Positions 11,102-22,344 of a stretch of 64,000 bases of DNA are shown here, one piece after another. This stretch comes from Tetrapyrgos nigripes (taxonomy: Eukaryota > Basidiomycota > Agaricomycetes > Agaricales > Campanellaceae): the NCBI GenBank assembly GCA_013368315.1, contig JAACJM010000148.1, positions 124,001-188,000 on the forward strand, read 5' to 3'. The position numbers and the translations under genes are program-made. A model generated the notes under the pieces. That model was not told where the DNA came from and did no database searches. It saw nothing but the letters and a program-made list of their open reading frames with translations. How positions within the stretch are numbered: position 1 is the stretch's first letter; every line of letters begins with the position of its first letter.

Positions 11102-12340
11102 ATGCGTCTCTTAAGTATGAAAACCCTCAAACTCGCGGAATTTTATGTCAATATCCTGTGATATGTGATTCTCTCTCATACCTGGGAGAAGGAGGAGGTC
11201 ACTTTCCAGGACATCCAGAATCTCAAAACTGCAAGACTTAAAGCTGGTTTCACCAAAGTTTGGAATGCCTGCACACGTGCTCACAGGTATGACTTTGAAT
11301 GGATTTGGATTGACTCATGCTGCATCAATAAGGAGAGCAATGCTGAGCTTTCAGATGCAATCAAATCCATGTACCAGTACTATGAAGATGCTGCAGTCTG
11401 CTACATCTGTTGGAATTTTGTATTGACCTATACTTACAACAAACACTTATATCTTTCTCTCCACTTCACTAGTATACACAATCCACTTGTATCTACATAT
11501 GCCCACTTACTTTCCACTTATGCTCCATACTTACATCATTACTTACATCATTAACTCCAAACTGATATCAGACATTACATTGTAGTATCTGCTTTACACC
11601 ACTGTGTTATATTTACGGACTTGTGCAGCCACAGTAGCTAACACTATAAATACCTAGTAGTTCACTGTCTATACCTCTAGAGCCCACAATAGTATTTGTT
11701 GCCTCATATCCAATTTATTCTCATAACATCTACCTATGTGATGTTTCCACTGAATATCATCCTCAGAATCCCAAGTCTAGCTTCAAGGACAGTAGATGGT
11801 TCAAAAGGGGATGGACATTGCAGGAGCTGCTTGCACCCCATTATGTTGTATTCTTGGACAAAGATTGGGCTCAGATTGGGACCAGGTGGACTTTACACGA
11901 TGTGGTCTCTGCAATTACATCCATTCCAGTGGAGGTCTTTGAAGGTCAGGATATCAACACATACAGTGTTGCCCAGAGGATGTCATGGGTGGCATTACGG
12001 AGATGATGAGGCCAGAAGACGAAGCTTATAGGGTCAGCATGCTGCCAATCTATGGGGAATGTGGTGTAAAGGCATTCATGCAACTCCAGCAGGAAATCAT
12101 CAAAATATCTGATGACCAAAGCATCTTTGCCTGGGTTGCTGCATCTTCTGAGTATGATGAACACAGGGGATTGTTGGCCAGGACATCTGGTGAAGTGAAG
12201 GCTAGCAACTCAGATTGCATTGGAGACAAATCATCATATTTGTTTGGCAACAATGGTCTTTGCATCCACCTCCCTCTCAAAACCACTGATGATGTCGTTC
12301 TTGCATCCCTCCTCTGTAGCTTCTTATCATTCTCTCTCTG
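11102..12340 (+). pseudogene. Heterokaryon-incompatibility (HET) domain gene, interrupted
   Basis: HET-domain proteins act in fungal non-self recognition and trigger cell death on incompatible fusion. The start at 11102 gives MRLLSMKTLKLAEFYVNIL, which matches the usual opening of these proteins, followed by an in-frame TGA (11159-11161) where the family normally continues into the Y-x-I-L-S-H-T-W motif. That motif is present (VILSHTWEKEEVTF), as are the next blocks IWIDSCCINKESNAELSDAI and SMYQYYEDAAVCYI. A 350-bp gap (about 11410-11765), far longer than local introns, ends at a CAG acceptor. The domain then resumes with SRWFKRGWTLQELLAP, AQRMSWVA and, in a shifted frame, RPEDEAYRVSMLPIYGE. 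The frame shift near 12000 and loss of the usual L-x-G-I-F segment add to the damage. A C-terminal block GLCIHLPL fits basidiomycete members. Confidence 0.75.
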
Positions 12341-13290
12341 AAAGACGGGTCAGCAGCAGATCAGTTGGTCTTCAGACCTACACTCCAGCCTGCACTCAAG
12401 AATATTCAGGAGCTTACAGTCAGGGAAATTTCTGTCACCCAGAGGTCATGATCCTACCTCAGCATTGATCTGTCCAATACAGTGATGTATCATGCTGACC
12501 TCCTTCCCTCCGCTCAACACTTCATTTGCACCAACTCCCGAGTTTCTGTTCAACTTCAATGGCCAATTATTATTGACTACAAATTGACCTATAAAATTCA
12601 AATTACTGAAGAGGCCTTCACCATTCATCTTTGGCACATTGGTTTTCCTTACTATGCACTGCAACTTGGTGGCCAACCCTTCAAGGAGCTTCCCTTATTT
12701 ACCAAACCTTCTCCAGATGATCAAACAGTGGTGTGCTCAAACAGTGGTGCTATATCTGTTCACTGCGAGGTGACATTGGATTGGTTAGACCAACATCTCA
12801 AATTTGATTTTATAGACCAAGACAGTCTTGAAATCGACTTTTGGACACAGGCCCTATGACCTCCACATTCAGGCTTTATCGTACCATCCAGGGTGTATCA
12901 TGGAGGCTTGTATTGTGGTCATGGTGGAATGATTCTGCTGGTTGGAGTCTATTCCTCCAATTTCTATATGAAGCCATTCCTATGTCTCCTACAGATGACC
13001 CCTTCCACATTCTTGCATACAGGCATATCTGGTAGACCCTCCTTTCATTTGCCATTGGTTTCCTAGGCTCCTCATGTGAGACATTTTGGGCAGAGGTCAT
13101 GGGTGATGAGGAATCTGTAGAACAATTGTACCAATCCTATCTCAATCGATCAAGGGCCAATAAACTTGGATGGCTGAGGCAAACATCTACTTGGTCTGAT
13201 ATCCTTCACCTAGGTAGTCTGACTGCTTCAGTCCACATCAGTATTTTGACACAAAACTGGTTACCAGATAAGTTTTTGGCACACCAGTAG
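12341..13290 (+). other. Coding-like sequence downstream of the HET relic
   Basis: An open frame at 12482-12859 (125 codons) and shorter frames to 13290 have ordinary amino-acid composition (for example SVQLQWPIIIDYKLTYKIQI) but no domain I recognise. They lie directly after the HET gene in the same orientation and could be its decayed C-terminal half. This is an inference from position only. Confidence 0.3.
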
Positions 13291-13344
13291 ATCAAGGCAA
13301 AAATCGACGAAATGTAGTTGTAGATGCCGAGGAAGTGTAAATTG

Positions 13345-13905
13345 ACATTGCCAACAGTGCCGTACAGTATCATATGGTTATACTGGTACCGTATTACAGG
13401 TATGGACCCATACCATACCATACTTTTTTCAAGGCTGTACGACCATATCTTTTATGGCAGTATGCGGGTTGTGACCGTGTATGGGTCAGGTATGCCTCGG
13501 TCGAAGTTTATGCTCACTATCTGTTCAAAATCAGCAAATATTATCCAAAATTGATCATATTCCTGACCCAAAGTTCACTTACCCAGAGTTGAAATGCCCT
13601 ATAAAGGTGACTATTTAGTCAAATCTTTTTGATTGTTCACTTGCTAAGATGTCAACGGCATGTAGACAATGACCAAGGTTGATGGAAAGCGTCTCAACAG
13701 TGTTGGCAACATTCAGGTAATGTTATACCAGCCCTAAACTTGACTGTCAGTTTCTTTCTTCACTTTCTTGGCGTGATTCAACCTACCATAACCTGTAATA
13801 CTGCTGTACAAGACCGTACTGTACCATACGATGTTGGACGCAACCAGTATGGTACCCATACAAATACTGCTATACCAGTATACTGTACAGTGCGAAGCCC
13901 TAGAT
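13345..13905. repeat. MITE-like element with GTAC/GTATGG palindromes
   Basis: The left end contains AGTGCCGTACAGTAT and the reverse complement of the right end contains CTTCGCACTGTACAGTAT, followed in both by related CATATGG/TACTGG blocks. The interior repeats gtaccg, atgggtacc and similar motifs. No coding sequence and no clear target duplication were found. The same motif vocabulary occurs at 3830-4172. Confidence 0.45.
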
Positions 13906-14357
13906 CACATCATCCAAGATGATCCAGATGATGTGTGTCGCTCCATCAAATTGTGTTCGTCATCATCAGGAACAATGATCGGCACCTCCTGACACCCCTG
14001 ACAACTGGCCGACATGTTGCTGCTGGTACTTTATAATTCTAGCGGCACATTTCATGCACCAGTCCCCAACTCTGTTTGAAGCAGCATCTCGTTTCCCTTT
14101 CAATTTCTCTCTTGTCTACATATCTATCATGATCAATCAAAGATAAACAGAAAGGTATGGACACTCTTTTCATTTCAACTCCTTATCATCGGAATTGACA
14201 CCCACTTGTGTTACATTTTGATATCCTTCATAAATGTCAAGAGAATTGGTCAAGGTATTCAAATTTGTTTCAATACCTTTCATTTGTGGGACAAACTCAG
14301 GCCATCAATCTCTTTCCTCCAAAAACTGCAGTCAATACAAATCAATCTGGTCAAAAA

Positions 14358-15188
14358 TTATGTTTTCTGAGGATTCTTGTTCACATCCAGAGTATGAATC
14401 AACTTCTGGATGGTCAAAAATAATATCAACAATAGTGCCAAACAAACTGGCCAAAATTTTTGAACCACAGTTACACGATCTTCATCTCCAAACGTAGAAA
14501 CACAACTTTCAGGCCTATAGAATAAAAACAATTGAGCCAGATCCTCATCAGACAAACTGAACAACATTCTCAATTGAGTGATAAAAAAATGGGAAAGGAC
14601 AACAGATAATGAGTTGGACTTTCCTTGAAAACTTACAGTCTGAATATGATATTCAACTAAATCATTTTTCATTATGGTAGCCACTGGAATAGAAATTACA
14701 AGTTCAGCCAGAAATTGAGATGATTGAGAGTCAAAAGAACGGACTATGACATCAACAGCAGCAGGGGTCATTAGCCAATGTTTGAAGCCTTTGACAGCCC
14801 CAGATTGAACCATTAAATATAAAATCTTTTGGCTGAGAAGATGACAAAAGCCCTCACTGAATTCACGGTCTATTATTTGACACTTGGCTTGATACTCATG
14901 GGCAGACAAAGTCACAATAGACGAGTTCTCAGCAAGAGCCAGCTTTTCAGCAACAAAATTGGCAATGAAACGAGCTCTCAACACTTTTGATTGCTTTTTA
15001 GGTGCACTATGGTCAACACACTGGTGAAAATGGAGAAGGTCTATAACAGACAAACATTGTAAAGACTCAGACAACATTGGAATGAGAAACAAAGGGCAAG
15101 CATTGGCAGCGAGACAAAGACATTGGGAGAGAGTCATGGTGGTAACAGTGAAGAAGCAGGTCATGGCACATGTCTGGACATTAATCAA
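14358..15188 (-). CDS. Hypothetical protein, 276 codons, single open frame
   Basis: The longest open frame between 13 and 17 kb. The translation is mixed helical with hydrophobic segments near residues 20-45 and a C-terminal hydrophobic stretch (ALLLILFLTI). It has a sensible composition, including Cys-rich N-terminal third and several acidic-aliphatic stretches such as SLSDEDLAQLFLF. I do not recognise a family. The start lies in mobile-rich DNA, and neither a TATA box nor introns were evident, so it could be a fragment of a larger decayed gene or a gene carried by a repeat. Confidence 0.35.
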   Translation of the reverse strand: MINVQTCAMTCFFTVTTMTLSQCLCLAANACPLFLIPMLSESLQCLSVIDLLHFHQCVDHSAPKKQSKVLRARFIANFVAEKLALAENSSIVTLSAHEYQAKCQIIDREFSEGFCHLLSQKILYLMVQSGAVKGFKHWLMTPAAVDVIVRSFDSQSSQFLAELVISIPVATIMKNDLVEYHIQTVSFQGKSNSLSVVLSHFFITQLRMLFSLSDEDLAQLFLFYRPESCVSTFGDEDRVTVVQKFWPVCLALLLILFLTIQKLIHTLDVNKNPQKT

Positions 15189-15239
15189 GATTAATCAAGT
15201 GGCATGTAAGTGCCCTTTTATTATTGCTGTTTGACGAAG

Positions 15240-16860
15240 TGGTTAGATTATCATTTTTCCCACTGTGAGTTCCCAGTTATATCCTATCATTTTGCTCCTG
15301 TCTGTTCTCTGCTAGCCTTAGGCAACCCCCTAGAATCAAAGCATCATTGATGTATACCTCCATACACTTTGACATCTGTTTTACAGACTTATTTTTATTA
15401 AAATTCTATTTTTCTTCTGCACTTCACGCAGGACATCAAACAGTAAGGTTCTGCCAATCCCATTGATCTTTCTCACAGCATGACTAAATGACACTGAAGA
15501 AGAAGTATGCTTGAGGCTCCAGAATCAAATTAAGTGGCCAAATTGGACCAGGTATCCCAAAGACAATGAGTACACAAAAATTCTATCATTTAACCATTGA
15601 CTTGAAGAATTAGCACTAAATCAAGACATTGACAGGGAAAAGACTAGTTTTCTTTCATACCTAGTAAGTAGCCTAGTTTTTTCAACTACGAGCGCAGCCA
15701 GGGAGGAAATTCCAAGCGAGTAAGAGTTCTAGGGGTCAAAACTGGATTCTCCCACTGCACACTGCATCAACTACCCAAAAAAGCTTATAATGCGTACTAC
15801 ACATGTCTCAAAATCATATATTAGCTGTATAGTACCTCAGAATACAGAGGGATAGCACCAGGGAGCCTCACCAAAGGGCGGGAGCTCTGGCAGACATATG
15901 CCCGAATCGGGACATATATTGACATATCTGGACATGTGCCATGAGCCGAAGAAGCCGATGGAACGGGATGGCAACAAATGACCTCATGCGGAGATCTCCG
16001 TTTCAAAATTTAAACCCCCTTGCCAGGACCGGCTGATCGATCGGTGGGACACGTCCCTCTCCTCCCTCCGGTCGGAGTCGGGGATTTCAACATCTATCAT
16101 CGCGAACACTTACTAATGTAGCTAATACATCATGTGTACCTTGAAAACTCCTCATAAGTACACGCGCTATTGACTTCTATTATCCACCTGCTGACCAGTG
16201 AGTCAGTGACCAGTTTTTTTGTCAAAACACTGATGCAAGAGAGGTCCAGTCTACAGCTTGGAACACATTCGCTTCGTCTAGAGTGGATATATGTCTGACT
16301 GCTTCGGTTCAAGAGAGGTCTAGTTTACAGCTTGGAACACATTTGCTTCGTCTAGAGTGGATATCTGGTCTACTTTGGTAGATCGTCAGAGACTAATATC
16401 CGGTTCTTGATCACCCTTCGTCCTAGGCTTGCAGGAGAAAAGAAGGAAACAGGGAATTGATGCTACAACAGTTGGCTGCAACGAGCTAGAGTAGAAAGGT
16501 GAACATACTATGCATAGACAATGATACAGAATTCCTACTAGTACATCAGTAGTACACACAATGAAAACACACACTCAGTGTAGTACACACCTTAATGCCC
16601 TGACGGAAAAGTTTAATGAATTCCAGTCTCAGTCCGACTCCAGTCCAATTCTGAAATAATTCTTCTCCGGCCGAACTCTCCCTAAGCTTCCTCGTCATTC
16701 CCGGCTCCAGCCTTAAGAACGAATTTTTGCCCGACGTTAGTAGCTACTACCTGTAACGCTCGTCGACAAGACGGGTAGGCGAAAACTAGAAATGTCTATA
16801 ACATTTCTGATGATGATGCGCAGTATCCGTGTGTCAAGCGTATATCGTCTTGAATCTGGT
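15240..16860. other. Gene-free stretch
   Basis: No open frame with domain content. It contains the direct repeat listed at 16236-16364 and small fragments shared with 3170-3225. Nothing else stood out. Confidence 0.5.
16236..16364. repeat. Direct repeat, about 55-bp unit with 74-bp period
   Basis: The segment caagagaggtccagtctaca and following gcttggaacacattcgcttc, gtctagagtggatat occurs at 16236 and again at 16310 with three substitutions. Confidence 0.9.
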
Positions 16861-17082
16861 ACAACGCGAGACTACAGTCTGGATGGGGTGATTGTCAGCA
16901 GGCATCTAGCTAGGCTCAAAGTGTCTACCACTTCTTTGCCAATTGTGTCATGTAGTACGCTCTAAGCCTATAACTTCTTCTGTGTTACTTTACAGCTGCA
17001 GAACTCTATCGGTTCTCAACAACGAATACGTGTAAACTCGACATCTACGTACTAATCACTGCAAAGCAAAAACCCACAGCCT

Positions 17083-18103
17083 TCATCCACTCTGGAATCT
17101 ACCTTCCACATCGCCCTGCACAACCCTAGTAAACCTCAGGAGTTGAAGATTTAGCGGGAGAAGATGCGCCAGTGCTGGTACTGGACTCGGAACTGCCGGG
17201 TGAGCTAGACTTGCTCGAAGCCCCTGGCTTTCCGGTACCAGTGGGATCGCTACCAGTCGCTCGGTACCAGTGGGGTTCGTACTGGACAGTGTGGTAGAGG
17301 CATTACCATAACCATGACCTTTGTGAATCACCGAGCAGAGCTTTTCGAGTAGATCCTCATGATGTCCAGAGGCTTCACCCGCAGCTGCAGCCCTCTTCTC
17401 TGTCGGACTGGAGTCTCCCAACGCGGTGGAACTGGAGGTGGAATTGGAGCCACCAGGAGCGCCATGTCCTGGACCTTTGGTGTGTTTTGAGCAGAGTTCC
17501 TCGATCAACTTCGTCGTGCCTTGGCACTCTTTACCCTGTTCTCCCTGTCCTCCGTGATTGCCATATTCACCAGACTTTCCTCCAGGGCCATCGGGTCCTG
17601 TGGGTTTAGCAGAAGGCTGCTCCGAGTAAGGTGCAGCTCTCTTTGTGTATGGTGGCTGCGATGCAGTGGATGATCCATATGTGCCAGGGTGCGTCATTGT
17701 ACCGTTACTTGGATAAGTACCGTTGTACTGCTTGTGTTCCTCGCAGAGCTGTTTGATGAGTTTTTGGATATCGCCATCATCTCCACCAGGTGGAGGGTCA
17801 ATGATTGGAGTCGCAGCCCTCTTTCCCTTATCCATGATCGGAGGCTTCGTCTTCGTCTGGTTTTGGCATTGGCAGAGCTGATGAATTATGTGCTCCGTGT
17901 GGTTTTGTCCGGAAATACCACCTGGCTCTCCAGTGGTACCGCTGGGGGATGCGCTAGATGTAGTGTTGGCACTGATTTTTCAAGGGTCAGACTCAATGTA
18001 CATGAACTGTCATCACGACACAGAAAACAACATACATAGCGGCGGGCAAAGCATATACACCAGCGTTCAGAGCCAAGAGAACGAAGGCAAGTTTGGCAGA
18101 CAT
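17083..18103 (-). CDS. Secreted precursor with Lys-Arg-separated repeats, copy 1
   Basis: Two exons, 18036..18103 and 17083..17971, joined through a GT-AG intron of 64 nt, give 318 residues. The N-terminus MSAKLAFVLLALNAGVYALP is a textbook signal peptide, so secretion is predicted. The mature part has LC-containing helices IIHQLCQCQ, LIKQLCEEHKQ, LIEELCSKHTKG and LLEKLCSVIHKG, separated by Lys-Arg dipeptides in DKGKR, PYTKR and PTEKR. Alternating KR sites and similar repeats are the hallmark of fungal Kex2-processed repeat precursors. The last 50-odd residues are in a different frame from copy 2 after NPTGTE, replacing a Gly/Ser-rich tail with a hydrophobic one, so the C-terminus is frameshifted. 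An extra Cys lies in the first repeat. A TATA box sits about 160 bp upstream. Function is not known. Confidence 0.75.
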
Positions 18104-18262
18104 GTTTTGGACCATTTCAGATTTCGTGAGGTCAGAAGGGTGTGGGTCGTCTTTGTGGTGAATTGAAGTACTCTCGTCAAATCAAGCGACCTGCGCCTGA
18201 AAGTGGTTGTACGAGTTGGAGAAGGGAGACCAGCTGAAGAAAGTCAGGGTTTCGCGAAAGGC

Positions 18263-18270
18263 TTTTATAA
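18263..18270 (-). promoter_or_regulatory. Putative TATA box of precursor copy 1
   Basis: TATAAAAG on the minus strand, about 160 bp before the ATG, conserved in position and sequence with copy 2 (22337-22344). Confidence 0.5.
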
Positions 18271-18542
18271 AAGTTTGCATTACTATCTGGATTCTGACTA
18301 CTATGGAACCACTTCGATGCCCATTAATGATAAATGAAAAAGCGGTATCTTGAATCCAATGCTCGAGACGGGTGTCTCCTAGTAGAGTCATGACGGTTGC
18401 CTTCGTATCCAATACCAACATCCGCGAAAAAATACTTTCTCGGGTTGATAGCCGCTATATAACAATAAAAGCGCAGTATCGTTAGCTTCATGAATAGGTA
18501 CACCCCACTGTGCGTCGATATAGTGTGCATGCAGCACTAACC

Positions 18543-20434
18543 TGAATATAGGTCAATCATCGCCTCCTCGTCAGCAGGCGCCGCCTTGGGCTTCCTGGCA
18601 GCGACAAGGAGAGACGTTGAACTCATGGGCGAATGCCCCAGAACGCATTTTCGATCCTGTAAGAGGGCCCAAGTTGATATCCTTAGGTTTCCAGGATGTA
18701 TGCAGTGCAGTCAAGGCATCCAACTGGAAAGTAGCTTCAGTGGGCGAAAGGAATTGAAGCACGATAGGTAAACCAACCTTCTTCTGGGCAGATATCGTAC
18801 AGACCGTGGTGGAATTCGCCGTCCTCATTGTCGCCAGAGCAGGATCAAAACCGAGGTCTTGTACCTCTTCTTCGGTACGCTTTCGTCGTCGTCGCCACTA
18901 TCTTCGGATATCGCAGCCTTTTGTTTCCCTTTCCCTTCCACCCGTTTATCCTCGTCGTTCTCCGAACGGTTCCCAGCCTGAACCTCGTCAGAAGTCTTCT
19001 TGGGTCCATCCTTTGACTTCTACAGCTTCTTCATCTCTGCCATCTCCTCTCAAACCTTCAATATTGCCTCCGTTCCATCTCTATCCCTCTTCAGCAAGGC
19101 TTTCAATAACCTCTCTTCATCCTTCTCTATTCTCTGAGCTTTCGCTTGTCCTTCGCGACCATAATTTTCCATGACCCATTGCGAATTAGTCCCCACTGAC
19201 GTTTGGAGTCATAGCCTTCATGTTTAGAAGGGTGCTTGCGCTTGACGGCAGCCGAGGTTGATAAGCCAGATGTTCTAAAAACGAACGTTACATTTGGCAT
19301 TGACATAGCAAGCACTGAACAGTGAATGACCCACCCTGCAGGAATTCCTGAACGAGCATGCTTCACAGCCATCTCGATGTGGTAATCGCAGACGCTATTA
19401 AAACGCGGGTCACACCGAGCACCACAAGGCTTTCCGTCTCTTCTAACCACACGGCACATCCCCAGATCTTTTGCACGGCCGATAGTCGTTATGGACTCTG
19501 CTGATTCCGGTGTAATAGCCAATATGTTTGTCGTTGGGTGCGGTTTGTCGGAAGTGCTCTGAACAAAGAAGATTACCGTTATTAGACGAAACATTGACGT
19601 AGGAGGGGATCCACACCTGAAAGGGCTTTGAAATTCTCAGGTTCAACAAAGCAATGACGTCGCCCTCCTTCAATTTAGACAGGGCTTCGAAAGCGCCGCG
19701 ACTTCCCCCTCGGGCCTCGATATACCTTTTGCGGCTTCTTCCCCTCTTCTTTGACATGTAAATCGCAACCGTCGGCCTCGAATAGCAAGAGAGACAAGAA
19801 CGCATCACGAATGACGGACTTGCCACCAGTAGCTGACGAAGAGCCCGATGAACGCGACCCAAAGTCAATGAGCTTCATGTTGATATAGCGTTTGCCTTGG
19901 AGGCCAGAATCCACTTCCGACGTGTTATTCCTTCTGTTTCTCTGTTTGGCTTTGCCTTCACCTTCGTCTTTTCCAACACCAACGGGTGCACGGCCATGCT
20001 TGATAGGACCCCGTTCAGCGACGACGGCTATAGTTACCCAGTCACCTGAAACCGCCGGTATATCATAGCCCTGTGTATCGAGTAGTAGACGGAAAGAAGA
20101 GTACAGGAGGGAGGGTGAGGCATAGTACCGGCCTTCGAGATGACTTTGCAGTTCGTTATGAGGGAGACTGCGAGAATTATCAAGTAGATCTCAATAGAGA
20201 ACAATGATGAAGAGGGTATGTCGCGCACGAGAGTCGGATGCCAGAATTTGGCTCAAGCTGTCCAAAGTAGGGGTCATCAAATGGCGGTTTGTGGTCGGTG
20301 GAGCCCCGTGGAACGCTTTCTGGTCTTCCTCACGTTTGGAACTGGATACGGCTGAACTGACATTCCAACCATGGGGCCTTTCTGTGAATGCAGACGTCCT
20401 CGTTGCCTGATGGACTTGTGTATCGTCTTCTGAT
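18543..20434 (-). pseudogene. MCM10 pseudogene (5'-truncated duplicate)
   Basis: Clear homology to the intact MCM10 gene at 22724-25105: the OB-fold block with GKRYINMKLIDFGSRSSGSS, the zinc-finger block KPCGARCDPRFNSVCDYHIE, and the C-terminal tail. The duplication starts inside exon 2, so about the first 90 codons and the original promoter are missing. A 4-5 nt insertion after KKPQKVYRG shifts the frame inside the OB fold. A deletion removes the segment corresponding to RDIGTTYVVSGHIVKGDNTL and beyond, and the segment after QWGLI is altered. It should not make a functional replication factor. Confidence 0.88.
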
Positions 20435-20943
20435 AGAAAGAGAAAGAGGGGAGATGAGAGAGAGGGTGTAAGCTGTAAGGAGAGGGACTACTATTTGCCT
20501 TCAGTGGTTTGAGATTTTGTAGTTGAAGTACAGTACGTACTTCGTGACTCGTGATACTTACCGACCCCTTTCTTAACCTTCATCCTCCATGTCCAACTCC
20601 ATTCAACCAATACCATTACCAACAACTACACTACCACAATCACAACCACAATCTACCTATCTACCTATCTATCTATCAATCCGGCTTCGGGAGGAGGATC
20701 AACTTAGACTTGGATGGTTCTCAGGAAGCAAGCGCATTTGCTTCGCGTCTTACCCTCACAATTATTAAATGACAGTTCGCATTATCAATACTAAAGTAAC
20801 GCTCAAGGTTTATCTTATCCTACCCAAACTATGGACCAAGAAAACTTCTCAAAGCACTCCGCATTGTCGTCTCAGCTCGTCTGGAAGACTCTACTAGTAG
20901 ATTCACTAAACTCTGGTAATGCTGCCAGCCGTGTTCGAGTTCT
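20435..20943. other. Spacer between the tandem copies
   Basis: About 500 bp without a convincing gene. It includes a short run of tctacctatctacctatcta at about 20650-20675. A frame starting MDQENFSKHSALSSQLVWKT at 20831 continues into the copy 2 border but is short and unsupported. Confidence 0.5.
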
Positions 20944-21176
20944 CAGTCTGGATGGGGTGATTGTCAGCAGGCATCTAGGCTCAAAGTGCGCACCATTTCT
21001 TTGTATCATGTGAGTACGCCCTAACTTCTTCTGTGTTACTTTACAGCTGCAGAACTCTATTGGTTCTCAACAACGAATACCTACAAATTCGACATCTACG
21101 TACTAATCACTGCAAAGGAAAAACCCACAACCTTTATCCACTATGCAATCTACCTTCCACATCACCTTCCACAACC

Positions 21177-22179
21177 TCAAGTAGAAGGTGAATCCGTTGA
21201 GTTAGCAGGAGAAGATGCTTCAGTGCTGGTACTGGAACTGCCGGGTGAGCCAGATCCGCTCGAAGCCTCTGGGTTTCCGGTGCCAGTTGGGTTTTCGGTA
21301 CCAGTTGGGTTTTCAGTACCAGTTGGGTTCGTACCGGAGAGTGTGGCAGAGGCATTACCATGACCATGACCTTTGTGAAGCATCATCGAGCAGAGCTTTT
21401 CGAGTGGATCCTCATGATGCCCAGAGGCGTCACCCGCAGTTGTAGCCCTCTTCTCTGTCGGACTGGAGTCTCCCAACTCGGTGGAATTGGAGGTGGAATT
21501 GGAGGAAGTACTACCCTTCGGGCCACCAGGGGCGCCATGTCCTGGACCTTTGGCGTGTTTTGAGCAGAGATCCTCGATCAACTTCATCATGCCTTGCCAC
21601 CCTTTATTCTGTCCTCCCTGTCCTCCGTGATTGTCATGTCCACCAGACTTTCCCCCAGGGCCATCGGGCCCTGTGGTGCCATTTGATTTATCAGAAGGCT
21701 GTTCCGAGTCAGGTGCAGCTCTCTTTTTAGATGGTAGAGGCGATGCAGAGGATGATCCATTTGTGGCAGGCCCCGTCACTGTACCGATCCTTGGATGAGT
21801 ACCGTTGTGCTGCTTGTGTACCTCGCAGAGTTGTTTGATGAGTTTTTGGATATCGCCATCACCTCCACTAGGTGGAGGGTCAATGATTGGAGTCGCAGCC
21901 CTCTTTCCCTTATCCATGACCAGAGGCTTCGTCGTCGTCTGGTTTTGGCAGAGCTGCTGAATTATGTGCTCCATGTCATTTTGTCCGGAAATACCACCTG
22001 GCTCTCCGGTGGTACCGCTGGGGGGCGCGCTAGATGTAGTGTTGGCACTGATTTTTCAAGGGTCAGACTTGATGTACATGAACTGTCATCATGACACAGA
22101 AAAAAACATACATAGCGGCGGGCAAAGCATATACACCAGCGTTCAGAGCAAGGAGAACGAAGGCGAGTTTGGCAGACAT
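21177..22179 (-). CDS. Secreted precursor with Lys-Arg-separated repeats, copy 2
   Basis: Exons 22112..22179 and 21177..22047 join in phase (64-nt intron) for 312 residues. Residues 1-20 (MSAKLAFVLLALNAGVYALP) form a signal peptide. Dibasic KR sites lie at residues 71-72, 131-132 and 222-223; the resulting segments begin AATPII, AAPDSE and ATTAGD. Each segment, and the one before the first KR, carries one L-C core: IIQQLCQNQ (Cys 56), LIKQLCEVHK (Cys 97), LIEDLCSKHA (Cys 184) and LEKLCSMMLHKG (Cys 242). The rest is Gly/Ser/Thr/Pro-rich with a tail containing three tandem NPTGTE-like units. Kex2, the Golgi protease, cleaves after Lys-Arg, so release of several related single-Cys peptides is inferred. 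No enzyme of known RiPP pathways is adjacent. Alternative: a plain secreted low-complexity protein. Confidence 0.8.
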
Positions 22180-22336
22180 GTTTTGGACCATTTTGGATTT
22201 CGTAAGGTCAGAAGGGTGTGGGTCGTCTTTGTAGCGAATGAAGTACTTTCGTCAAATCAAGCGACCTGCGCTTGAAAGTAGTTGTACGAGTTGGAGAAGG
22301 GAGACCAGCTGAAGAAAGTCAGGCTTTCGCGGAATG

Positions 22337-22344
22337 CTTTTATA
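22337..22344 (-). promoter_or_regulatory. Putative TATA box of precursor copy 2
   Basis: TATAAAAG on the minus strand about 160 bp upstream of the ATG, at the same distance as in copy 1, while flanking bases differ. Confidence 0.5.

Larger units (their letters stand above)
16875..20434. repeat. Tandem duplication, copy 1 (precursor gene plus truncated MCM10)
   Basis: Homology with 20944-24735 in the same orientation starts at CAGTCTGGATGGGGTGATTG (16875 and 20944) and fades at about 20434/24735. The unit holds a Kex2-type precursor gene and the 3' four-fifths of MCM10. Coding and non-coding parts are both conserved, with scattered substitutions and indels, so this is a DNA-level segmental duplication. 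Confidence 0.9.
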
